From NCBI RefSeq assembly GCF_000420665.1, contig NZ_ATVJ01000003.1, positions 310,001-374,000 of the forward strand: DNA of 64,000 bases, given 5' to 3'. This document shows, one piece after another, positions 10,334 through 19,555 of the stretch. The notes under the pieces were generated by a model. The model saw only the letters and a list, made by a program, of their open reading frames with translations, searched no databases and was not told where the DNA came from. The position numbers were made by a program, and so were the translations under genes. How positions within the stretch are numbered: position 1 is the stretch's first letter; every line of letters begins with the position of its first letter. This DNA is from Ponticaulis koreensis DSM 19734 (GTDB taxonomy: Bacteria; Pseudomonadota; Alphaproteobacteria; Caulobacterales; Hyphomonadaceae).

Positions 10334-10512
10334 GTACCCCTCCGAATCGCAGACTTTTCGTTTCAGCTAAAAGAACACCAGAAGCGGGCCGATGGTTCAA
10401 ATTTTGTCCGCAGGCATCGTGTTCAGGCTGCGACGCTATGGCCATTTTTAGAGGCTTGTGATGCCTCAACTTTAAGACCATAACTTCTTTATGGTTTTAG
10501 GAGGGCTAGTTC

Positions 10513-10629
10513 ATGCCAAACGTTACCGTAGACCCGCTTGCGATTGCAGCACTCGTCGGATTTGCCTCGCTGATTATCGTATCTGTGGGCGTTGTGGTCG
10601 TTTTCTGGAAACTGTCCAAACAGTCCTAG
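10513..10629 (+). CDS. 38-aa single-span membrane peptide
   Basis: The peptide starts MPNVTVDPLAIAAL and contains one clear membrane helix (about residues 9-31, AALVGFASLIIVSVGVVVVF) followed by WKLSKQS, so the C-terminus is probably cytosolic. AGGAGGG lies at ideal distance from the ATG. Two hairpins sit just upstream: GAGGC/GCCTC at 10451-10467 and ACCATAA/TTATGGT at 10477-10495, the second followed by TTTT. Small proteins of this shape can accompany membrane complexes, but no partner is apparent here. Confidence 0.65.
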   Translation: MPNVTVDPLAIAALVGFASLIIVSVGVVVVFWKLSKQS

Positions 10630-10682
10630 AGTTCTCATTCTTGTAAGATGACAGACGCTCCGCCGCGCGTTAGCGTCGCCGC

Positions 10683-11105
10683 ATGAAAATGAGAATGTCA
10701 GTTCCGCTGGCTGCCTTTGGCATGCTGGCCATGAGCGTCGTCGCAGGGTGCGCGACAACTGTTGATCCGTGCTCGACGGCGGGGATTGATCGCCGCGTAT
10801 CGTCAACGCTCAGCGAGTTTGCCAGAGCGAACCGGGCTGACCTTAATGAAGTTAAACGGGCCGTTGCTTACTTTGACGGCGAGACAGTGCTCGGCACGAT
10901 GCGCATCGCGCAGGCTGTGAGCGCGCTGCGCCGCGTCGCGTCCGGATTTGATGACGATGTCGTACCGGAACTGCGGGCCATATCTCAGCAATGCGGGACG
11001 GCAGGGAATATGCGCGAAATCTTCGTCGATTTTCTGCGCGATGAAGGCTTCAACAGCCGCGTGCTTGAATGGGTGGAAGATTTCCGCTTTGATTTCGAAG
11101 CCTGA
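10683..11105 (+). CDS. Small lipoprotein of unknown function
   Basis: 140 aa with a lipoprotein signal peptide and lipobox VAGC at about residues 20-23. The mature domain is mostly helical, with two more Cys (near DPCSTAG and QQCGTAG) that could form a disulfide in the periplasm, and an acidic C-terminus (EDFRFDFEA). I do not recognise a family. It stands between the small membrane peptide and the TVP38-type gene, all on the plus strand. Confidence 0.75.
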   Translation: MKMRMSVPLAAFGMLAMSVVAGCATTVDPCSTAGIDRRVSSTLSEFARANRADLNEVKRAVAYFDGETVLGTMRIAQAVSALRRVASGFDDDVVPELRAISQQCGTAGNMREIFVDFLRDEGFNSRVLEWVEDFRFDFEA

Positions 11106-11182
11106 TCGCATCTACGCAGATGTGACTGCGTGGATGTAATTGACCGGTTGACCAAAATCGGGGGAAGGCGCAAAGGGCGCAA

Positions 11183-11941
11183 ATGAATCCCGTTATCAAG
11201 TTTCTGAACCGAATGGATAAATCCGCCTGGCGTGCGGTGATCGTGACAGCTTTGCTGCTCGCGGGCGTTCTCGGTTTGCTGATTGTCGGGAAAACATATC
11301 TCTTCTCCGGGTCTGAACGCGGCCTGTTGGGGGATCTCCAATCCTTCCTCATCGAACACAGAACCAATCCGATCATGTTCTTCGTGGTCGTGGCGATCTA
11401 TTGTGCGCTGGCGTTTCTGGGCGCGCCGCAATTTGGTCTGATTGGGATGACGGTGCTCGCTTTCGGCACAGTGATGGGCTTTGCCTATTCATGGCTGGCG
11501 ACGCTCTGTTCAGCCAGCATGGCGTTCTGGATTGGCCGGTCCTTCGGCATGAAGCTGGTTCAACGCTATGGCGGTGATTCCATTCTGCGCCTGTCTCGCT
11601 TTATGGGGCGCAACGTGTTCATCGCCAGCATGATCGTGCGTAATGTTCCAACGGCGCCGGCAATTGTTGTGAACATGGCGTTCGGAGCGACAGAAGCCCG
11701 GTATAGCTGGTTCCTCGCGGGTACAGCCATCGGCATTATTCCGAAGACGCTCCTGATTGCATTGTTCGGGCAGGCGGTGGCGCAAAGTCTGACTGGCAAC
11801 CCGGTATTTGCCATTGCTTCCGTTGCGGCAGGGGCATTGCTCTGGATACCGCTTATGCTGTTCGCACGATCTAATCTTGCGCAGGAATGCGCACCAGCTT
11901 CCTCTGAAAACACCTCTGATAAGGTAGAAAATACTCTATAA
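11183..11941 (+). CDS. TVP38/TMEM64 (VTT/DedA-superfamily) membrane protein
   Basis: 252 aa with about six hydrophobic segments. The central part has the VTT-domain pattern: FLGAPQFGLIGMTVLAFGTVMGF, then a re-entrant ASMAFWIGRSFG, then RNVPTAPAIVVNMAFGAT and GTAIGIIPKT. Members of this superfamily act in membrane lipid handling, and some DedA relatives recycle undecaprenyl phosphate; this particular subgroup has no fixed role. The C-terminal 25 residues are polar and cytosolic. Confidence 0.85.
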   Translation: MNPVIKFLNRMDKSAWRAVIVTALLLAGVLGLLIVGKTYLFSGSERGLLGDLQSFLIEHRTNPIMFFVVVAIYCALAFLGAPQFGLIGMTVLAFGTVMGFAYSWLATLCSASMAFWIGRSFGMKLVQRYGGDSILRLSRFMGRNVFIASMIVRNVPTAPAIVVNMAFGATEARYSWFLAGTAIGIIPKTLLIALFGQAVAQSLTGNPVFAIASVAAGALLWIPLMLFARSNLAQECAPASSENTSDKVENTL

Positions 11942-11983
11942 GTTCGAATTGAGGGAAAATACGGGTTTCAGTGCCTATTTTTC

Positions 11984-12013
11984 TTGACTTATCGGGCAAT
12001 TATTTGCGTTATG
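11984..12013 (+). promoter_or_regulatory. Candidate promoter of the leu leader
   Basis: TTGACT at 11984-11989 is a good -35 box; the matching -10 region 18 bases on (GTTATG at 12008-12013) is poor. If correct, transcription would begin at or just after the first leader ATG, so the leader would be translated from a later in-frame ATG (12020 or 12026) or leaderless. Confidence 0.35.
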
Positions 12014-12088
12014 CGCAACATGAATATGGTTCTTGAACTTCTTCTCCTGCTCAAGGGGCTTACAAGCCCCTGTCCGCGTCTGAACTAG
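12011..12088 (+). CDS. leuL: leuA leader peptide (leucine attenuator)
   Basis: A 25-codon frame reads M-R-N-M-N-M then VLELLLLLKGL and ends at TAG 70 bases before leuA. Six of seven consecutive codons around 12032-12052 encode leucine (CTT, CTT, CTT, CTC, CTG, CTC), the hallmark of ribosome-mediated attenuation of leucine genes. Just after the leucine codons the RNA can fold as AGGGGCT/AGCCCCT (12054-12071) or, using the same right-hand segment, pair with CGCGGTCAGGGG further on. Three in-frame ATGs (12011, 12020, 12026) could be the start. Recognition is by codon content and position. Confidence 0.8.
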   Translation: MRNMNMVLELLLLLKGLTSPCPRLN

Positions 12089-12119
12089 GACCCGGTGTGG
12101 GTCCGCGCGGTCAGGGGGT
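12054..12119 (+). promoter_or_regulatory. Mutually exclusive RNA hairpins of the leu attenuator
   Basis: Segment CCCCTGTCCGCG (about 12067-12078) can pair upstream through AGCCCCT with AGGGGCT, or downstream with CGCGGTCAGGGG (about 12106-12117; one mismatch). A third hairpin GGACCC/GGGTCC lies at about 12088-12104. The arrangement fits protector/antiterminator/terminator logic, but no U-tract follows, so the stop could be Rho-dependent or act on leuA translation. Confidence 0.5.
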
Positions 12120-12157
12120 GTCGTTTCGATGCAACTTCAGAACCAGCGTGAACCTAA

Positions 12158-13693
12158 ATGACAAACGAACCACATATCCGAATTTTTGACACCACAATGC
12201 GCGACGGTGAGCAGTCACCCGGCGCCAGCATGACATTGCGCGAAAAGCTCGATCTGGCCGAACTCATGTGCGAGATGGGCGTAGACGTGATCGAAGCTGG
12301 TTTCCCGGCAGCTTCTGCGGGTGACTTTGATTGCGTTCGCCAGATTGCCCAGCAATCGCAGAATGATACGATCATTTGCGGCCTGTCCCGCTCGACGCCG
12401 GGCGATATTGATCGCTGCGCGGAAGCAGTGAAGCACGCCGCAAACCCGCGTATCCACACTTTCATCGCGACCAGCCCGCTCCACATGGAGCATAAGCTGA
12501 AAATGGGTGAAAACGCAGTTCTCGAAGCCATTGGCCGTTCTGTTGCTCAGGCGCGCAATCTGGTTGGTGACGTGGAATGGAGCGCAGAAGACGCGACCCG
12601 TTCCGACTTCGACTTTCTGTGCCGCGCAGTAGACGTTGCCATTCAGGCGGGCGCGACGACGATCAACCTGCCGGACACGGTCGGCTATGCGCACCCGGAA
12701 GAATATGGCGCGTTGTTCCGCCGTATCATTGAAGCTGTGCCTGATTCCGACAAAGTGATCTGGTCTACGCACTGCCATAATGACCTTGGTCTGGCCGTCG
12801 CGAACTCGCTGGCTGGCGTCACGAATGGTGCGCGTCAAGTCGAGTGTGCGATCAATGGTCTTGGCGAACGTGCGGGCAATGCTGCGCTGGAAGAAATTGT
12901 CATGGCGCTGAAAGTCCGTCGCGATACGCTTCAGGCGACGACACGTGTTGATACGACCAAGCTGTCCCGCGCATCGAAAATGGTGAGCCAGATCACGGGT
13001 TTCCCTGTTCAGTACAACAAAGCCATTGTGGGTAAGAATGCGTTCGCGCACGAAAGCGGCATCCACCAGGATGGCATGCTGAAGAATGCGCAAACCTATG
13101 AGATCATGAACCCGGCAGATGTCGGCGTTGCTGAAACCTCTCTGGTTATGGGTAAGCACTCTGGCCGTCACGCCTTCCGCGATAAGCTGGCAATCTTGGG
13201 TTATGATCTGGCTGATGATGCACTGAACGATGCGTTCAAGCGCTTCAAGGATCTGGCCGACCGCAAGAAGCATGTCTTCGACGATGACATCATGGCGCTG
13301 GTTGATGACCAGCTCTCAGCCGAAGGTGAACGCATCGTCTTCAAGCGTCTGCGTGTGGTTGCTGGTTCTGAAGGTCCGCAAACAGCCGAGATCGATCTGG
13401 AAATCGCGGGCGAGCACAAATGGACAACGGCGCGTGGCAATGGTCCCGTTGATGCCGTCTTCAATGCGATCCGCGAAGTCATTCCTCACGAGGCCGTTCT
13501 GGAGCTCTATCAGGTGAGCGCCGTCACGCAGGGCACGGATGCTCAGGCCGAGGTCAGCGTTCGTCTTTCCGAGGATGGAATTGTCGCGACAGGACGCTCA
13601 TTTGATCCGGACACGTTGTGTGCGAGCGCAAAAGCTTATCTGCATGCGCTGAACAAGCTTGAAGCGCGTCGTCAGAAGCGTATGGCCGCCTGA
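12158..13693 (+). CDS. leuA: 2-isopropylmalate synthase
   Basis: 511 aa. Condenses acetyl-CoA with 2-oxoisovalerate, the first committed step to leucine. The N-terminal TIM barrel shows DTTMRDGEQSPGASM (metal-binding Asp, residues 10-24), ETALP-type segment EAGFPAAS, and STHCHNDLGLAVANSL with the two metal-binding His; NGLGERAGNA and HESGIHQDGMLKN follow. The C-terminal ~150 residues form the leucine-sensing LeuA dimer domain, so feedback inhibition is likely in addition to the leader-based control upstream. Monocistronic as far as seen. Confidence 0.97.
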   Translation: MTNEPHIRIFDTTMRDGEQSPGASMTLREKLDLAELMCEMGVDVIEAGFPAASAGDFDCVRQIAQQSQNDTIICGLSRSTPGDIDRCAEAVKHAANPRIHTFIATSPLHMEHKLKMGENAVLEAIGRSVAQARNLVGDVEWSAEDATRSDFDFLCRAVDVAIQAGATTINLPDTVGYAHPEEYGALFRRIIEAVPDSDKVIWSTHCHNDLGLAVANSLAGVTNGARQVECAINGLGERAGNAALEEIVMALKVRRDTLQATTRVDTTKLSRASKMVSQITGFPVQYNKAIVGKNAFAHESGIHQDGMLKNAQTYEIMNPADVGVAETSLVMGKHSGRHAFRDKLAILGYDLADDALNDAFKRFKDLADRKKHVFDDDIMALVDDQLSAEGERIVFKRLRVVAGSEGPQTAEIDLEIAGEHKWTTARGNGPVDAVFNAIREVIPHEAVLELYQVSAVTQGTDAQAEVSVRLSEDGIVATGRSFDPDTLCASAKAYLHALNKLEARRQKRMAA

Positions 13694-13792
13694 TCAATCC
13701 TAAAGCCTTAAAAGCGCCGTAATTACTGAAAAATATGCAGGCGGAACGATGTGTTCCGTCTGTGATGATTTTATGCAGAAACACCCCCTTGC

Positions 13793-13807
13793 TTTACAAA
13801 TTGTAAA
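13793..13807. promoter_or_regulatory. Perfect palindrome upstream of mreB
   Basis: TTTACAA and TTGTAAA are separated by one A, a perfect 7+1+7 inverted repeat 78 bases before the mreB start. It has the size and symmetry of a dimeric regulator site. Confidence 0.45.
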
Positions 13808-13882
13808 CCGGCACAAGCAAAGAAGGGGAAGTGTTGTGAATGAAGCGCAGGGTTAGTGATTCTCTGCAGAATGCGGCGGTAA

Positions 13883-14926
<1,044 letters not shown>

Positions 14927-14975
14927 TCTGAATACCACCGGCCTGATGAGTGGCCAGACCAGAAGGGTTTAAAGC

Positions 14976-15857
14976 ATGGCAACGCTAGGGCGTGACCGTA
15001 AGGCAAAGCGCCAGGTCGTCAGGACCTTCGTTGTTGTTGCGATTGTCGCTGCTTTGGCTCTGGTCCTGTTCCAGACCGCGCCAAGCATTCGCGGGGCGAG
15101 CCAGCCTCTGCGTGCGGGCATGGACGATATCGTTGTCCAGTCCGCCTCTTCCAGCCGTCAGGGCTCACTGTTCGATTTCAACAATGACGAAGAGCTTCAG
15201 GCCGAAATTGAGCGCCTGCAGGTCGAAAACCGTCAACTCGCCATCTGGCGTGACGCAGCGACATCCATGACGGAACGTCTCCAACGTTATGAAGAGCTTC
15301 TAAACCTCGCGAGCGAGCCTCTGCCACAGGGTATTTCCGCCCGCGTCGTGACGGAGACTGATGGTCCGTTCGCTGAAACACGTCTTGCCAATGCGGGCGC
15401 TTTGCATGGCGTGCGTCTCGGGCATGTGGCTGTGAATACGCAGGGCGTGATTGGCCGTGTCATTCGTGTCGGGAACAGATCGTCCCGTATTCTTCTTGTG
15501 ACCGACTTTAACAGCCGCGTACCTGTCATGGGTGAGATTAGCGGCGTGCGCGCTATTCTTGCCGGTGGATCGGGGTCTGAATTCGGACAACTGATTGACC
15601 GGCCTGAGCAGGCGCCGTTCGTTCAGGGCGAGAGCATTGTGACATCCGGTGAAGGCAATGCGTTTCCACGTGGCCTTCGTATCGGACGCGCTGTTCTTTC
15701 CGGCGAAGAATGGGTGGCGCAATTGTCCCTCTCTGAAGCACCTGTCGATTTTGTACGTCTTTTGCCAGCGCAAACCATTCCGACACCGGAAGAAGACCCG
15801 CTGCCAGAAGCGGTAGAGGCCGAGCCGGAAACAAGCGCCGAGATGGGGCAGAGATGA
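14976..15857 (+). CDS. mreC: Rod-shape-determining protein MreC
   Basis: 293 aa. One membrane helix near residues 14-34, a coiled coil around residues 65-105 (EELQAEIERLQVENRQL), then the periplasmic double beta-barrel domain with GISARVV, GVIGRVI-RVGNRSSRILLVTDFNSRVPV and GNAFPRGLRIG. MreC bridges MreB/MreD to PBP2 and activates it. The C-terminus is a Pro/Glu-rich tail (PTPEEDPLPEAVEAEPE). It overlaps mreD by an ATGA. Confidence 0.95.
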   Translation: MATLGRDRKAKRQVVRTFVVVAIVAALALVLFQTAPSIRGASQPLRAGMDDIVVQSASSSRQGSLFDFNNDEELQAEIERLQVENRQLAIWRDAATSMTERLQRYEELLNLASEPLPQGISARVVTETDGPFAETRLANAGALHGVRLGHVAVNTQGVIGRVIRVGNRSSRILLVTDFNSRVPVMGEISGVRAILAGGSGSEFGQLIDRPEQAPFVQGESIVTSGEGNAFPRGLRIGRAVLSGEEWVAQLSLSEAPVDFVRLLPAQTIPTPEEDPLPEAVEAEPETSAEMGQR

Positions 15858-16378
15858 GCGGATTTGCGAACAAGCCGTCTGCATGGGGACGTACTGGAAG
15901 TACGGCCCGCCTCATTATCGGAGCTATTATCGTTCTTTTTGTCGGCTATATCGGTGTGGTTTTTATCGCACCGACCGGGCTTGATGTATTCTGGCCATAT
16001 GCGCCGCTCTGGGCCGCTGTTGGCTGGGGGGCAAGCCGCCTCTCCTTCCGTCCTGCCGGGGCGTTGGCGCTGCTCGGGCTGATCATGGATTTGGTAACGG
16101 ATGCGCCTGTCGGCTGCTGGTCTTCAATCCTGCTGGTTGCCTTTCTGACGGCATCCATATTCCGCCAGCAGGCGCTGACAGACAAAACCGGTATCATCCG
16201 CTTTTTCGGTGACGTTTCCGGATTTGTACTGAGTTTTATGTTCGCCCGCTGGCTGATGGGCTCTTACCTTGGGAGCGTGGAGACCCGTGAGATTATTGGC
16301 GGGTTCCTTTCCGCAGCACTACTATATTACCCTCTGAGACCATTATTCAGACTGACCACAGATGAGCGAGTGGACTGA
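15854..16378 (+). CDS. mreD: Rod-shape-determining membrane protein MreD
   Basis: 174 aa, about five hydrophobic segments, with the family features FWPYAPLWAAVGW and LGLIMDLVTDAPVGCWSSILLVAFLTA. MreD is a small integral membrane partner of MreC in the elongasome. Identification relies on hydropathy, weak family pattern and its fixed place in the operon. Starts in the mreC stop (ATGA) and ends in the mrdA start (TGATG). Confidence 0.9.
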   Translation: MSGFANKPSAWGRTGSTARLIIGAIIVLFVGYIGVVFIAPTGLDVFWPYAPLWAAVGWGASRLSFRPAGALALLGLIMDLVTDAPVGCWSSILLVAFLTASIFRQQALTDKTGIIRFFGDVSGFVLSFMFARWLMGSYLGSVETREIIGGFLSAALLYYPLRPLFRLTTDERVD

Positions 16379-18303
16379 TGGGCCGTAAACGCGAAGTCAA
16401 AGAACTCGATACAACACGTCGCCTGTTTATTGCCGGCGCGGCCGGTGGTCTTGTGTCCAGCGTCATCGTTGGTCGGCTGGTCAATCTGCAGCTTCTCAAT
16501 CAGGAAGAATTCGAGGCGCGCGCGCTGGTCAATCAAATCAGCCTTGTGCCGGGCGTTCCGCGTCGGGGGCTGATTTTCGACCGTTTTGGCGAACCGCTGG
16601 CTACGCACCGGACGAGCTGGAACGTGTATGCTGCGCGTGAAGATTTGGCTGATCTGGAAGAAACACTCGCGCGGATCGCTGAAGTCGTAGATCTGTCTCC
16701 GGAACGGCAGGAACGTCTCGTCCAGAATTTCCGCCGCGAGCAGCCTTTCATTCCCGTCTCGATCCTCACCGATCTGACTTACGAGCAGTTCACCCGCCTC
16801 AGCGTGATGCGTCCGCAATTGCCGGGCGTGACCATTGAAGCATCGCATGCACGGTCCTATCCGCGCGGACGGGATTTCGCGCACGTGGTCGGATATGTTG
16901 CTCGTGCGAACCAGTCTGAGATCGATGCAGCGCTTGAAGGGCTGGACCCTGAAGTTGATCGTCAACGCATTTCGCGAATTCAGGGCGTGTTGAAGCACCC
17001 GAACATGCGAGTAGGGCGTCTGGGCGTGGAGAAGGAAATGGATGATTGGCTTGGTGGCACGCCGGGCAATCACCGCTATGTCCGTAACGCGCAGGGGAGG
17101 ACTATCCGTCGTCTGGATGATGACGAGAACGCGCCAAAGCCGGGCAAGGACGTGCATCTGACTATTGATGCAGACCTGCAGAGAGAGGCGATCCGCCTTT
17201 TTGGTGACCAATCCGGCGCCGCGGTTCTTATGGATGTCAATTCGGGTGATATCCTCACCCTCGCGTCTAACCCGACGTATGATCCGAACGATTTTGTGAA
17301 CGGTATCTCCAGCGTGGACTATAACGCGCTGCGAGAGAATGAACTTTCGCCGCTCTATCACAAAGCTTATGACGGCGTTTATCCGCCTGGCTCGACGTTC
17401 AAGATGATTGTGGGTGCCGCGGCACTGCGTGCGGGACTGACCGATGCAAGTGAGCGGGTATATTGCCCGGGGCATTATGACTTTGGCGGTCGTCGCTTCC
17501 ACTGCTGGGAACGTCGGGGCCATGGCAGCGTCAATCTGAAGGGCGCGATCCAGAAATCGTGTGACGTCTATTTCTACGAGATTGCGCGCCGCCTTGGGCC
17601 GGAGCGTATTGCTGCCGAAGCGCGCACATTTGGTCTCGGCATCAGCTATGAGCTCGGCATGACGGGCGGCGCGAGCGGCGTTGTTCCGAATGATGAGTGG
17701 AAACGCCGTCGCTTCAACGAGCCATGGTATGATGGCGAAACGCTGAACTATGGCATCGGGCAGGGATATCTCACTGTTTCGCCGCTTCAGCTTGCTGTGA
17801 TGACGGCGCGGCTTGCACGAACAGATGGCGTAGCGGTTATGCCGCGTATGGTTGGCGTAGGCGATGCGGTGCCTCAGAACCCTCAAAATGGCTCAATGCC
17901 AGATGCAGCTATCATGCAGCAACTGCGCGAGGGCATGTTTGCCGTGACATCTGAAACGGGCGGTACAGCGCTGCGTGCCGGTGACATCAACTTCAACGGC
18001 TACCGGATGGCTGGTAAGACGGGTACGGCGCAGGTGCGCGTGATCTCGGCCGCTGAGCGGGTAACAGGCGTGATTGATAACGCCGACCTGCCACGTCGCT
18101 TACGTGACCATGGCCTCTTCGTAGGCTTTGCACCTTATGACAATCCCAAATACGCGGTTGCCGTCGTCGTCGAGCATGGTGGCGGCTCAAGCTCTGCCTA
18201 TCCGATTGCGCGTGATCTGATGCATGAGGCTTTCGTGCGTGATTCGGGCCGGGCCGCGTCCTACCAGATTGCGGCGAACGCAACAGACACTGAGGCGATC
18301 TGA
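16378..18303 (+). CDS. mrdA: Penicillin-binding protein 2, elongation transpeptidase
   Basis: 641 aa. One N-terminal membrane anchor (about residues 17-38), a pedestal/dimerisation region, then the transpeptidase domain with S339 in STFK, the SCD triad (KSCDVYFYEIA) and K547 in KTGT. It crosslinks peptidoglycan during elongation and works with the glycosyltransferase encoded next door. Its start overlaps the mreD stop by one base and its end overlaps the rodA start in the same manner. Confidence 0.96.
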   Translation: MGRKREVKELDTTRRLFIAGAAGGLVSSVIVGRLVNLQLLNQEEFEARALVNQISLVPGVPRRGLIFDRFGEPLATHRTSWNVYAAREDLADLEETLARIAEVVDLSPERQERLVQNFRREQPFIPVSILTDLTYEQFTRLSVMRPQLPGVTIEASHARSYPRGRDFAHVVGYVARANQSEIDAALEGLDPEVDRQRISRIQGVLKHPNMRVGRLGVEKEMDDWLGGTPGNHRYVRNAQGRTIRRLDDDENAPKPGKDVHLTIDADLQREAIRLFGDQSGAAVLMDVNSGDILTLASNPTYDPNDFVNGISSVDYNALRENELSPLYHKAYDGVYPPGSTFKMIVGAAALRAGLTDASERVYCPGHYDFGGRRFHCWERRGHGSVNLKGAIQKSCDVYFYEIARRLGPERIAAEARTFGLGISYELGMTGGASGVVPNDEWKRRRFNEPWYDGETLNYGIGQGYLTVSPLQLAVMTARLARTDGVAVMPRMVGVGDAVPQNPQNGSMPDAAIMQQLREGMFAVTSETGGTALRAGDINFNGYRMAGKTGTAQVRVISAAERVTGVIDNADLPRRLRDHGLFVGFAPYDNPKYAVAVVVEHGGGSSSAYPIARDLMHEAFVRDSGRAASYQIAANATDTEAI

Positions 18304-19448
18304 TGCCAACATCATTTGCACAGACTAATGATGATTTTGTCTCACGGGTGTTCCGACTGCCGTGGATTATGATCCTGATTATGATGGGCCTGGGGATTTT
18401 CGGTGTGGCGGTTCTTTATTCGTCCACGATCACCAACCCGATTGAAGCGGGGCTGCCAGCCAAACATGCCGTGCGTCTGGGCATTGCATTCGTCTTCCTG
18501 TTTGCGCTGGCCATGACGCCGCTCGGCTTCTGGTCTGCTGTGTCCTACACTGGGTACCTGGGCGCATTATTGCTTCTCGTCGGGGTTGAGTTTTTCGGCG
18601 CGATGGGCGGCGGTGCCCAACGCTGGCTGGATATTGGTCCCATCCGCGTGCAGCCATCGGAGTTTATGAAGCTCGCCTTATTGTTGGCGCTGGCGCGGTT
18701 CTATCATCAGGTTCGTGCGTCTGGCGAAGTGAAGTTTTTTCATCATGTCTTTGCGCTAATGATGATTGGTGCACCGGTCATGCTGGTCTTTCGACAGCCG
18801 GACTTGGGTACCTCTCTCATGTTGGCGGCAACGGGGTTTGCGGTCATGTTCTTCGCAGGCATACGCTACTGGATCATCATTGCCGGTCTTGTGGCTGTCG
18901 TGCTTAGTGCGCCGCTCGCTTACTTCTACGTTCTGAAGGATTATCAGCGCGAGCGCGTTCTGACGGCGATTGATCCGAGCCGTGATCCGCTGGGCGCAGG
19001 CTATCAGATCCAGCAGGCTGAAATTGCGATCGGTTCCGGCGGCGCGGAAGGGCGCGGTTATATGCAGGGTACGCAGAGCCAGCTCGATTATATTCCCGAG
19101 CAGCACACCGACTTCATCTTCACGGTGATCGCGGAAGAATTCGGCTTTGTCGGGTCTGTCGGCCTTATAGGGGCATGGATCGCACTCTTTGCGCTGGGGC
19201 TGATGGTTGCCGGTCGCAGTCGTTCACATTTTGGATATCTGGCATCCAGCGGCGCTGTAGTTACAATTGCGTTTTATGTATTTGTGAACATCGCCATGGT
19301 GAGCGGTATGTTGCCCGTTGTCGGCGTGCCTTTGCCGCTGATCTCTTATGGCGGGACAGCGATGTTGACCGTGATGGCCGCCTTCGCGGTAATTTGTGCT
19401 ACCAATCTCGACAGAGACAAGCATCTTTCGATCAGCGGTTTCTTCTGA
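18303..19448 (+). CDS. rodA: Peptidoglycan glycosyltransferase RodA
   Basis: 381 aa, about ten membrane helices. SEDS-family polymerase that assembles glycan strands from lipid II with PBP2. Family marks include GAQRWLDIGPIRVQPSEFMKLALLLALA, RQPDLGTSL, the loop DPLGAGYQIQQAEIAIGSGG with GRGYMQGTQSQLDYIPEQHTDFIFTVIAEEFGFVG, and the closing GVPLPLISYGGT. Last gene of the mre operon (also called mrdB). Confidence 0.96.
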   Translation: MPTSFAQTNDDFVSRVFRLPWIMILIMMGLGIFGVAVLYSSTITNPIEAGLPAKHAVRLGIAFVFLFALAMTPLGFWSAVSYTGYLGALLLLVGVEFFGAMGGGAQRWLDIGPIRVQPSEFMKLALLLALARFYHQVRASGEVKFFHHVFALMMIGAPVMLVFRQPDLGTSLMLAATGFAVMFFAGIRYWIIIAGLVAVVLSAPLAYFYVLKDYQRERVLTAIDPSRDPLGAGYQIQQAEIAIGSGGAEGRGYMQGTQSQLDYIPEQHTDFIFTVIAEEFGFVGSVGLIGAWIALFALGLMVAGRSRSHFGYLASSGAVVTIAFYVFVNIAMVSGMLPVVGVPLPLISYGGTAMLTVMAAFAVICATNLDRDKHLSISGFF

Positions 19449-19511
19449 TCGGGCAAGATCGTGCAACGCCAATTGACCTTTTCACGAAGCGCTGCAAGTT
19501 ATGCGGTGGGA

Positions 19512-19535
19512 TGACGCAGGGCTGACCTCTGCGTC
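19512..19535 (+). terminator. Hairpin between rodA and the sodium-coupled transporter gene
   Basis: GACGCAG and CTGCGTC form a 7-base stem with a 9-base loop, 20 bases before the transporter start. There is no U-tract, so it may be a leader structure rather than a terminator. Confidence 0.35.
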
Positions 19536-19555
19536 CACGAGTGCGGAGTAGCAGT

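Noticed and set aside
12088-12119. Classical intrinsic terminator in the leu leader
   Set aside because: The GGACCC/GGGTCC hairpin is not followed by a U-tract, so a standard terminator is not called.
12215-13273. Long open frame on the minus strand across leuA (352 codons)
   Set aside because: It is antisense to leuA, has no recognisable protein pattern and follows from the codon bias of the real gene.
16327-17886. Long open frame on the minus strand across mrdA (519 codons)
   Set aside because: Antisense to a clear PBP2 gene with all catalytic motifs; composition (many Arg, His) is typical of a shadow frame.
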